Source of the DNA: Symsagittifera roscoffensis
Taxonomy: Eukaryota; Xenacoelomorpha; Acoela; Convolutidae
Reading direction: 5' to 3'
DNA: 64,000 nucleotides
Assembly (NCBI RefSeq): GCF_963678635.1
Contig: NC_087069.1
Location: 30,980,776-31,044,775, forward strand
Shown here: positions 22,791-29,602 of the stretch, one piece after another
Position numbering within the stretch: position 1 is the stretch's first letter
How the letters are laid out: each line of letters begins with the position of its first letter
The notes under the pieces: model-generated
Databases searched by the model: none
What the model was told of the DNA's origin: nothing
The model's input: the letters and a program-made list of their open reading frames with translations, nothing else
Made by a program: the position numbers and the translations under genes

Positions 22791-23472
22791 TTGCTTCAAT
22801 ATACATAATTCTTTCTCTTTCATTTTCAAGAGATGTGATAACTGCTTTTGAGGATGGTAAATAGAAAATGGTTGGTGATGGTGGAACTATGTTTGACGAA
22901 TAACGAAGACATTCTGAAGTTTTGGGATCCAAGTCTATCAACAGATGACCGAAATCTTCTTTCGTTGCCAACTGATACGCATGACGGAGGAATTTTGCAT
23001 TATTCAACTGTCTGCCTAAATAATCAATTTGTTGAATGTCTCGAGGTGATTTGAACAAAATTAAATGAGTTGTATTCAAATCTATTGTACGTGATTGCTT
23101 ACTTTGCTGAAATAAATTGTGCTTGACATAAATAACATGAACATTTTTATGTCGGCCTGCTGTAGCTAATTTAACAAAATCTTTTTCATTAAAAATTTCT
23201 TCACAGGTATCATCAAAGACAATCATACAATCCCGTAAGTTATTAACAATTTCAAAGCTGGATAATTTTATAAATTCAATATCAAATTTGTTGTGAGAAA
23301 CAAAGGAACGGTATTTGGGTTGATCGTGAAGATAAAAATAAAATATCTTGTTATACGATGGATAGAATGTACCTTTGAGAAGCATTTGAAAAATTAAATC
23401 AGTTTTGCCAGATCCTGAGGGACCTGAAACGGACATAAACAGACGATCTTTTGTTGAAATGATCTTATTCAT
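22780..23472 (-). CDS. ATP: FtsK/HerA-type genome-packaging ATPase (A32-like)
   Basis: This 230-aa protein has Walker A GPSGSGKT at residues 17-24 and Walker B CMIVFDD with acidic Asp87/Asp88. A downstream strand VHVIYVKHNLFQQ carries the polar residues expected after Walker B in A32-like ATPases. In Polintons and related viruses this motor translocates DNA into the capsid. The ATG at 23472 lies 2 bp after the stop of the membrane protein gene (TAA-TA-ATG); the longer frame upstream has no ATG needed for the core. Length is usual for the family. No lesion is visible. Confidence 0.92.
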   Translation of the reverse strand: MNKIISTKDRLFMSVSGPSGSGKTDLIFQMLLKGTFYPSYNKIFYFYLHDQPKYRSFVSHNKFDIEFIKLSSFEIVNNLRDCMIVFDDTCEEIFNEKDFVKLATAGRHKNVHVIYVKHNLFQQSKQSRTIDLNTTHLILFKSPRDIQQIDYLGRQLNNAKFLRHAYQLATKEDFGHLLIDLDPKTSECLRYSSNIVPPSPTIFYLPSSKAVITSLENERERIMYIEANAQ

Positions 23473-23474
23473 TA

Positions 23475-23765
23475 TTATAATTTGGGATTGGGTAACATGT
23501 AACCAACTGTACTGGATAGTATTGAAAGCCAAATGGCAGTCTCATCACAACTAAGGTTGTAAAAAGACAATTTTGAAATAGATAAAGAGAGCAAAATGAA
23601 AATGAAACAGACTTGCGTGAAAAAGACAACTTCTGCAGACGGAAGAGAAACAGAATTACAAAATTTCCAAGATCTGTTTTCGTGAGATAAAGACTTTTCG
23701 GCAACACCAATGTCAACAAAGTCGCAATCATTGTTCTCGACAGTGGTGGTTTCTTCAATTTCCAT
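23475..23765 (-). CDS. Small two-helix membrane protein
   Basis: This 96-aa protein starts at the ATG at 23765, overlapping the upstream stop by 11 bp (ATGGAAATTGA). An acidic N-terminus (MEIEETTTVENND) is followed by two hydrophobic segments, around FFTQVCFIFILLSLSI and around WLSILSSTVGYMLPN. The end reads GYMLPNPKL. I associate the C-terminal SS-x-GY-x-LPNP pattern next to the ATPase with a small membrane protein of Polintons and adintovirus-like elements. The role is unknown; an internal virion membrane or egress function is possible. Confidence 0.65.
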   Translation of the reverse strand: MEIEETTTVENNDCDFVDIGVAEKSLSHENRSWKFCNSVSLPSAEVVFFTQVCFIFILLSLSISKLSFYNLSCDETAIWLSILSSTVGYMLPNPKL

Positions 23766-24051
23766 GTTTACTGGAAGACTTTTTTTGCTTATTTGTATCA
23801 AGGTTGATAGTTACAACTGCATACCAATCGCCTTTTTTTCTCTCTGATCTATTGCCGTTTGGTTTGTATTTTATTATATATCTTGCTATGTTTTTGTCTG
23901 TCAGAAGTATCCGAACAATTTTTTCTACGTTTCCGGTACTGATTTCGTCTAATAACTCTTTTGGTAAATTCTCACCTGTTAAACTCACATTTTGTGTGTT
24001 TTCTTTTGGCAAAAATATTTTTTTGAAATTTTGAATTTTCAAACACGACAT
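23755..24051 (-). CDS. Paralogue B of a 98/99-aa tandem pair, function unknown
   Basis: This 98-aa protein starts at ATG 24051 (MSCLKIQNF). It aligns along its length with the next gene upstream: MS-start, a short polar region, then V/I-x-L followed by LPKELLDEISTGNVEKI (matching LPAELKELVKTDNVEEI), then a strand RYIIKYKPN (matching HFVVKFKSN), then a hydrophilic end. It is therefore one of two tandem duplicates. The upstream non-ATG extension is not used. No catalytic motif is visible. Its stop overlaps the membrane protein start by 11 bp. Confidence 0.6.
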   Translation of the reverse strand: MSCLKIQNFKKIFLPKENTQNVSLTGENLPKELLDEISTGNVEKIVRILLTDKNIARYIIKYKPNGNRSERKKGDWYAVVTINLDTNKQKKSSSKHGN

Positions 24052-24149
24052 GTTAGCAACTAGTAATCTCACAAGATCAAAAGAAAATGAAAACAATCAA
24101 TAATTATATTTATTATGATTCACAAAACTTGGCATATATATGTGATTCG

Positions 24150-24449
24150 TCATTTCGGTTCAACAGGCAAATCAACTCCTCGTTCAATGAAGAAAAACTC
24201 ATACTTTGTGAATTTGTCATGTTTACAATTAGATTTGAACTTTACAACAAAATGAGCAGCAACTCTGATAGTGGCTTGAACTAAATGTATTTCCTCAACG
24301 TTATCAGTTTTGACTAATTCTTTCAGTTCAGCTGGAAGCTGATGGTCATGCAAATGGATTTGTCTTCTCTCTCCCAGCTGAGGTTGCAGCCCTTCCAGGT
24401 TGAGATTGAACAACGGAATTGACTGGCGAAATTCCTGGAGTCTGGACAT
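24150..24449 (-). CDS. Paralogue A of a 98/99-aa tandem pair, function unknown
   Basis: This 99-aa protein starts at ATG 24449 (MSRLQEFRQS). It shares its layout with the following gene 98 bp away, with the best block LPAELKELVKTDNVEEIHLV. The two copies have diverged strongly, so the duplication is old. The protein looks like a small alpha/beta domain with no obvious membrane segment or metal site. I cannot assign a function. Confidence 0.6.
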   Translation of the reverse strand: MSRLQEFRQSIPLFNLNLEGLQPQLGERRQIHLHDHQLPAELKELVKTDNVEEIHLVQATIRVAAHFVVKFKSNCKHDKFTKYEFFFIERGVDLPVEPK

Positions 24450-24626
24450 TGTACAGGTGAAAGTAGTCAAGAACTGTAAAAAATTTCCGTAAATTATCAA
24501 TTTCGATATCGTTCAGTGTAATTTGTTCGAATTTTTGTAGGAGAGGTTTTCCTCGACAATCTAATATGCCTGTCCGAGTAAGAGTAACTTTAATTCTTGG
24601 TTAATAAACTGTTTTCAGGACTCTGA
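24450..24626. other. Short intergenic gap in the leftward cluster
   Basis: This is the widest gap (177 bp) inside an otherwise tightly packed gene series. It separates the exonuclease-like gene from the small paralogue pair. It could hold an internal promoter for the downstream (late or virion) genes, but I see no clear TATA or CCAAT box on the minus strand, so that is only position-based inference. Confidence 0.3.
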
Positions 24627-25214
24627 TTAGTCATTGAAGCGTAAACCACCAAATTTGGAGATAAGGTTGTTTGCATCATTGGACAGTTCATTTTGTAACC
24701 AATCGAAAAAAACTTTGGATTTTCTACGGGTACAATGCTTTAATAATTGATGCGAGGGAAGTAAATGAGAATGTCGTTTGCAAATATGTTTTTCTTGACC
24801 CAATAACTGTTCAATCTTTGGGCAGCCAATATCTTCCAAATTGGTCACGGGTAATTTCAAGTATTCAGCTAATAAAACAGATTTTTGTGTACCTTTAGCA
24901 AAAAAATGGGAATTTGGGTTCCTCAAACGAATGCTGTCAAAAATTTGATCCAAGTATGGGTAAGGGTATTCACCTTCGTCCCAACGAAGCCCGTGTAGAA
25001 ATTTAGATACCCAATTGTACGCTTTTTTCTCTTCTTTTGGTAAATTGTTGAATTGAACTGGTGGCAGAAAATGAATTGTATCAATTGTATTAGCAGAGCA
25101 AACGGAAAGTTCCTTTATGATCAAAGGTTTCTTGCCACATTTAAATCCTTCAATATCTAAAATAATGAGATGGTTGAAAAACACTTTTTTAGTTTTCTTT
25201 CTTTGGGTAAACAT
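24627..25214 (-). CDS. Uncharacterised protein, possibly DEDD-exonuclease-like
   Basis: This 195-aa protein starts at ATG 25214; the frame continues upstream only through a GTG. An early hydrophobic strand HLIILDIEGF places Asp-x-Glu as in exonuclease/RNase H-fold enzymes, followed by KPLIIKELSVCS. Later blocks are FLHGLRWDEGEYPYPYLD, HFFAKGTQKSVLL, LEDIGCPKI and KHCTRRKSKVFFDWL. I associate this arrangement with a common uncharacterised protein of invertebrate mobile elements. The exonuclease idea rests on DxE and a late HC...D and is weak. It begins 9 bp after the preceding stop. Confidence 0.5.
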   Translation of the reverse strand: MFTQRKKTKKVFFNHLIILDIEGFKCGKKPLIIKELSVCSANTIDTIHFLPPVQFNNLPKEEKKAYNWVSKFLHGLRWDEGEYPYPYLDQIFDSIRLRNPNSHFFAKGTQKSVLLAEYLKLPVTNLEDIGCPKIEQLLGQEKHICKRHSHLLPSHQLLKHCTRRKSKVFFDWLQNELSNDANNLISKFGGLRFND

Positions 25215-25223
25215 GACTTTCAC

Positions 25224-25631
25224 TCAACATTCCAACAAACGAAATAACTTTGGTCTGAATGTTTTAAGAAATAAGCAAAACGCAATACCTGTCACGTGAC
25301 CCAGGTAACAGTTTTTTATTGGACAAGGCAAAACATATGTGTACCCAGGACCGGTATGATTTTTTTCTTGCAAATATCCTGCTGCGTCATGCAAAATAGC
25401 ATGTATTCTAAGAAATTTGAAATGTTTCAAGTGTTTGTCGAGCGACGAATTGTCTATTCCAATTAAACCACCATATGGTCTGTTTTTCAAAACAAAATCC
25501 AAATTAATATCAGCATCTAAATACAAACAAGTGGCTAAAAAATACTGAAATCTGACTGATTTGTCTGGATATTGTGATTTTAAGTCTATAAAAATTTCAT
25601 GAATGAGTTTTAAATCGAAAGTTGAAATCAT
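25224..25631 (-). CDS. Uncharacterised protein, 135 aa
   Basis: Starting at ATG 25631 (MISTFDLKL), this protein has a helical N-terminal half and a Cys/His/Gly-rich C-terminal half. The latter reads ILHDAAGYLQEKNHTGPGY, then PCPIKNCYLGHVTGIAFCLF. The cysteines and histidines could form a metal site, but no known finger spacing is clear. The codons before the ATG form an extension with a TTG only. It is co-directional with, and 9 bp from, the exonuclease-like gene. No function assigned. Confidence 0.5.
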   Translation of the reverse strand: MISTFDLKLIHEIFIDLKSQYPDKSVRFQYFLATCLYLDADINLDFVLKNRPYGGLIGIDNSSLDKHLKHFKFLRIHAILHDAAGYLQEKNHTGPGYTYVLPCPIKNCYLGHVTGIAFCLFLKTFRPKLFRLLEC

Positions 25632-25678
25632 GTTTACTGAACTCAATATAATGAAAAAGGAATAATGAAAAGTATCAA

Positions 25679-26467
25679 TTAAAACTTAACTTTCTCTTCA
25701 ACAATAAATTTCACAAACAAAACATCAGTATCTACATCAAGTTTTCCATATCCACTTGTCAAAATATCCATTATTTTACAAAATGCGGCAGAATGGGGTC
25801 CATTAATTAAACTTTCAAATCTTTTCAAAGTTTCTGTATTCATCTCATCTGTTTGAACATGTCTGCTTTCTGTATGTTTCTTTGAAACTGAATTCGAAAC
25901 TCTTACGGATTTGTTTGACGTCGACGATGCAGCATGCGTAACTGTATTATCAATTCGTTTCTGTCCCCCAACGGCCGGAGATTTCTTGCAAACGTTTTGA
26001 TTTGGTGAAGTTTGTTTGTTAGATGATGTTGTAGAAAGCAATAAATTGGGTAAACGTTTTTTGATTGCAGTGAAATCTAACAAATCGAGATTGGCTGCAA
26101 CAGGTTGTGCTGAATAAGTGAGAGCTAGTTTAAGCTTGTCAAATAACTCACCGTGTCCTTTGACATCTTTAGCAGGAGAAACTAAGTATTTGAAGCAAGT
26201 GAAAATACAAGGAACACTGAAACATTTTTGGGAAGGAAAAAATTGGTTTAATTGTTCCTCTGAATCTACTTGAATCAATATATGGTAATGAGTTTTTTTT
26301 TCATTCTCGACTGAAAAAGGGCAATATTCAGATTTGAAGTGGCTTCCAAAAGCATAATTTTTAAAAGTAGATAAATTAGGAATTTTTTCAGTGATAACAA
26401 ATTTGAAATTTGGTTGAAATTTTTTGAAATAATCAGGTAACACAACTTCGAACATAGCTTCTGCCAT
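25679..26467 (-). CDS. HUH-motif protein, possible Rep-like endonuclease
   Basis: This 262-aa protein starts at an ATG. The N-terminal 115 residues hold three elements in the order and spacing of rolling-circle Rep domains: FVIT at 23-26 (motif I-like), His60-Tyr-His62 followed by ILIQ (HUH motif II), and Tyr94 in FKYLVSPAK (candidate nucleophile, with Lys100). The canonical YxxK is not present, so activity is uncertain. Residues 145-210 are Ser/Lys/Asn-rich and disordered, and a short C-terminal domain (about 215-262) follows. It sits between the PC4-like gene (14 bp upstream) and unknown genes. Alternatives are an unrelated DNA-binding protein with a chance HxH. Confidence 0.5.
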   Translation of the reverse strand: MAEAMFEVVLPDYFKKFQPNFKFVITEKIPNLSTFKNYAFGSHFKSEYCPFSVENEKKTHYHILIQVDSEEQLNQFFPSQKCFSVPCIFTCFKYLVSPAKDVKGHGELFDKLKLALTYSAQPVAANLDLLDFTAIKKRLPNLLLSTTSSNKQTSPNQNVCKKSPAVGGQKRIDNTVTHAASSTSNKSVRVSNSVSKKHTESRHVQTDEMNTETLKRFESLINGPHSAAFCKIMDILTSGYGKLDVDTDVLFVKFIVEEKVKF

Positions 26468-26481
26468 TTTGTAAAGGAAAA

Positions 26482-26853
26482 TTAATTCGAGTCGTGCTTG
26501 AAATCGTTTGTGTTTGAGGAAAGTTGAGATTTCCTGGCTCGTTTACAGTTAGACTGTGGTTTGTCTTTGTTTTCAACAGTATCAGAAATTTCACTTGTTT
26601 GCGCTCGGATTGACTTTCCCGACTTTAGTAATTTTGAAAATTCTTCACTGCTTAAGGAAAGTCTTTGTACACATTCAAATTCAGCGCCTTCAGTTGCTTT
26701 TTTGAAAACTTTCAGGAATACATAAGTTCCAGTTTGGTCATATGTTTTCAATGTAGCACGCACTAATCTTTTACTGTTTTCCGAAATATCGAAATAGCAA
26801 TCGCCAAAATCTTTATCTGCATTTGCTGTGGTGCTTGTTTTTGTTTTATTCAT
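26482..26853 (-). CDS. PC4-like (ssDNA-binding coactivator-type) protein
   Basis: This 123-aa protein starts at an ATG. Residues about 19-77 read CYFDISENSKRLVRATLKTY, then a strand TYVFLKVF, then RLSLSSEEFSKLLKSG. This follows the PC4/Sub1 pattern: a short YFxIS strand, a basic strand, an aromatic strand, then SLSxEEFxxLL as the dimer helix. PC4 proteins bind single-stranded DNA. The C-terminal 40 residues are polar with basic clusters (CKRARK). It is the first gene of the leftward cluster, directly at the divergent intergenic region, as expected for an early replication or transcription factor. The assignment rests on pattern similarity only. Confidence 0.5.
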   Translation of the reverse strand: MNKTKTSTTANADKDFGDCYFDISENSKRLVRATLKTYDQTGTYVFLKVFKKATEGAEFECVQRLSLSSEEFSKLLKSGKSIRAQTSEISDTVENKDKPQSNCKRARKSQLSSNTNDFKHDSN

Positions 26854-27336
26854 TGTAACGAGTGAGAATTCAAAGTAACTTGATTCAAAACTGAATAGAA
26901 AGAAATGAATGGTTTCGATTGATTGTATATGTCTACAAAAGAAAGCGTTGTATCTATTTTAATTTATCTACACATGTAGTTTATATCGCAAAGATATTGG
27001 ATTGCAATTTAGTTCAAATGGATAAGTATTTTGTGCATGTACAACTGATAAGAATTTTAATGGGTGTTAAAGGTCACAATGTTTAAACGTTGTTTTTGAT
27101 ACAAGCTATTTGTTTGAATGCAATTTAGATAAACATAGAATACCACGCAAGGTAAAATAAATATTTTACACACCCTCCCGTATTAAACTGATCAAAAACT
27201 ACATAGGAGGTCTTGAAATTTCTAATTTTAGAAGAACCAATCCCTATTTTAATCTCTTGAGGCGTTTTCACAATTCATTTCAGTTTCATTTCTCTCCGCG
27301 TTACGTTTGTCCTTTTCTTCCAACTTTTCTTCAAAA
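26854..27336. promoter_or_regulatory. Divergent intergenic region
   Basis: This 483-bp gap separates the start of the leftward 15-gene cluster (ATG 26853) from the rightward gene (ATG 27337), so promoters for both directions should lie here. On the plus strand a CCAAT (27237-27241) is followed closely by TATTTTAA (about 27246), roughly 90 bp before the ATG. On the minus strand I see no convincing TATA box. ATAAATATTTTACA near 27157 is identical over 14 bp to part of the TIR iteron, though so AT-rich a match could be chance. Confidence 0.4.
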
Positions 27337-27972
27337 ATGCCTTGTTATATTATTGCCGGATATTCCAATCACGAAAGAACCATTTTTTATGAAACCGTTC
27401 ACGGTAATTTTGTAGCAATAATTAACGAAGAAAAAAGTTTCAATTCTGATGAGTGGACTTGTACTCATCACGTTATGATTCCCAAAAATTTTTTACATTT
27501 ATTCAGTAAACTTTCCTTAAAAAACTCAAAGAAGGACGAAGAACTGAATATAAAGTATTTGAGTTACCTTACAAATTCCGGTAAATATACGGATCCTGAC
27601 GAGCCTCTTGCTCTTCAGGTTGATATTTCAACTTTATCAAAACCAGTAAAAAAAATTTTGTATAAATACGATTGTGATGTTACTCCGATGTGTGAAAACC
27701 AGTTAGAATACTTTGAAGAAATTGAATTTTTTGATCGTTTATGGGGAATGGAACAGATTGAATCACCATTATTAGTTACCCCGAAAGCTGATCCTTCTCC
27801 TACAGTGTCACCATGGCTTGATGAACCAGATTCTTCAACTCCAACGCGCACCCCCGAAGCGACAGTGAGTAATCATATGGAAAATTTGACTCCTTCTCTA
27901 TGCCTTGCACCAAAGAAAAAACGGAAGCTAACAACACTAGAGAAAGCGCAGGAGTATTTGGACCTTATATAA
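27337..27972 (+). CDS. Unknown nuclear-type protein with SV40-like NLS
   Basis: I do not recognise this 211-aa protein. It begins at ATG 27337 (MPCYIIAGYS); the upstream frame has only a TTG. Residues 1-135 look globular. Residues about 145-190 are Ser/Thr/Pro-rich with several SP and TP pairs (TPKADPSPTVSPWL, TPTRTPE) that could be phosphorylated. PKKKRKL near residue 193 is almost the SV40 large-T nuclear signal. It ends LEKAQEYLDLI. AATAAA at 28025-28030 gives a plausible poly(A) signal 53 bp after the stop. Position suggests an early regulatory protein, which is inference. Confidence 0.6.
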   Translation: MPCYIIAGYSNHERTIFYETVHGNFVAIINEEKSFNSDEWTCTHHVMIPKNFLHLFSKLSLKNSKKDEELNIKYLSYLTNSGKYTDPDEPLALQVDISTLSKPVKKILYKYDCDVTPMCENQLEYFEEIEFFDRLWGMEQIESPLLVTPKADPSPTVSPWLDEPDSSTPTRTPEATVSNHMENLTPSLCLAPKKKRKLTTLEKAQEYLDLI

Positions 27973-28024
27973 CTTTGAAACTGAGGTTGAGTTTTATTGA
28001 TTTTTGTTTGTTTTTATTGTGTAT

Positions 28025-28030
28025 AATAAA
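28025..28030 (+). terminator. Poly(A) signal AATAAA
   Basis: Canonical AATAAA lies 53 bp after the stop codon of the NLS-bearing gene, followed by T/G-rich sequence (TTGAGTTTGAGTTTATATCT, about 28045). It fits a 3' end for that transcript. Confidence 0.45.
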
Positions 28031-29412
28031 TTAACTTTAAAATTGAGTTTGAGTTTATATCTTGTGTTTGTTCATTATTTATCACACGATTGTGTTCTGA
28101 TTAAAAATTTAGTATAAAAGCCTTTAAAATTTGAAGTTAAAAAAATCAGTTTTTTTTTCAATTAATTGACTATTTTTTTTTCCAATTAAAAACAAAAAAG
28201 TCCGTAAAATTTTCATTTTTTCCACAAATAGGAGTTAACATATTAACATTGATGTTCTTATTTACATGATTGATCTTGAGAAAAATTGAAAAGCATCCAT
28301 ATTTATGCTAATTTTTTTGAAAACAAGATAAAAAAATATCAATTTCGTTTTTTGAAAAAAAAAAAAGATAATTAACGTCAAAAAACTGTAAAAAAATAAT
28401 TTTGGTTGTAAACCTTTATTGTCATTTGTTTATTCATTTAATGATCATACAAATTGAGTATAATAAGAAATAGTATAAAAGATGTTGAAAACCAACTTTT
28501 TGTTAAAAATAAATATTTTTTTAATGTTTTCTAGTTAAAAATTTGATTTTTTAATTACAAAAAGGAAAAAAAAATGCAATAATTTTTTATTTTTCTTCAA
28601 ATTGGATTTACCATATGATCATTGATACTGTTGTCTCCAAAAATGATCTTTATAAAAAAATACAAGCATTCATCATCATGTTAAATATTTGAGAAAAATA
28701 ATAAAAATCAAATTTTTTAATTGATGACTCATCGTTTTTTCATTTTTCCGAAAAAATGCGATTTTCAACCAGAAGACGCAATTTTTTATTATGAGCAAGT
28801 AGTGTTGTTATGAAAGTGCAATGAGGGGCACAACTAATGAGATTGTGGGAGTAGATGTTTTTTCAATAGTCTTCGAGAAAAACGCTAATCCCCTTAATCC
28901 CCCCTAAAACAACAAACTCATTTTTCTTTACAGAAAAGTATTTTTTCTGACTTTTTTTTCATATCGAAAGACAATTGAGACAAATTCATGATGACATGGA
29001 CCGTGCAACCGCTCCGTGATTGACATCATTGGTAACAATGCGCCTGGAAAGTTAAAAAACTGACAGTTTTTCAGTTTCTGTTTTACTTATTCATCATTTC
29101 AACTGTTTTTGATTCAAATTTTGACATTTTTATAGAGTATTCTGTCCCCATGACAATTGGGATATTTAGGATTTATCATGTGTTGTGACATGCTCAACTT
29201 TTATTCGCAATTTCGAAAATTTTCTCAACTTATAACTTGAATTGATAAAATAAAAAACTAAAACTTTTATCTCTTGGCTCTAAAATCATTTTGGATAAAA
29301 ATTTAGCTCAAACTTGATTTGCTTCGATTAACTTTTATCATTTGTAGTAATGATAACAATTCAAACAGCAATTAATCTGTTTCGCCCAATCGAATTTGAG
29401 TTTGACAGTTAT

Positions 29413-29530
29413 GGCGGGAAATTCAAATGTAATTCAAATTTCGGCGGGAAAAGAGTTCAAATTCAAAGTTAAGCGGGAAAAGCTATTCAAATTCAAACCG
29501 AGAAGGGGAAAAAGGAATCGAAGCGCAGTA
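29413..29530 (+). promoter_or_regulatory. 30-bp tandem repeats with E2F-like sites upstream of PolB
   Basis: GGCGGGAA occurs at 29413 and 29443, and GCGGGAAA at 29473. The sites are 30 bp apart, each followed by one or more TTCAAATT(CAAA) blocks. A fourth degenerate unit (AAGGGGAAAAAGG) follows near 29503. TTTCGGCGGGAAAA at the second site is a near-ideal E2F/DP binding site, used by cells and small DNA viruses to drive S-phase genes. It lies 70-190 bp before the polymerase ATG. The regulation is inferred from motif identity and spacing. Confidence 0.5.
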
Positions 29531-29602
29531 ATTTAAACTTTTTGGCGTTTGGTTGGGATTCATTCCCTTTCCTGCTTCGCTTTAAAACAGTTCCAGAGCG
29601 AA

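Larger units (their letters stand above)
27973..29602. other. Long AT-rich noncoding region before PolB
   Basis: This 1.6-kb stretch has no gene I can support. It is full of poly(A) and poly(T) runs. Two TATAAAAG boxes on the plus strand (28113-28120 and 28474-28481) sit in vaguely similar surroundings 361 bp apart, which suggests a decayed duplication. The last 200 bp contain the E2F-like array listed separately. It could hold the polymerase promoter and possibly a replication-associated AT-rich element; neither is demonstrated. Confidence 0.5.
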
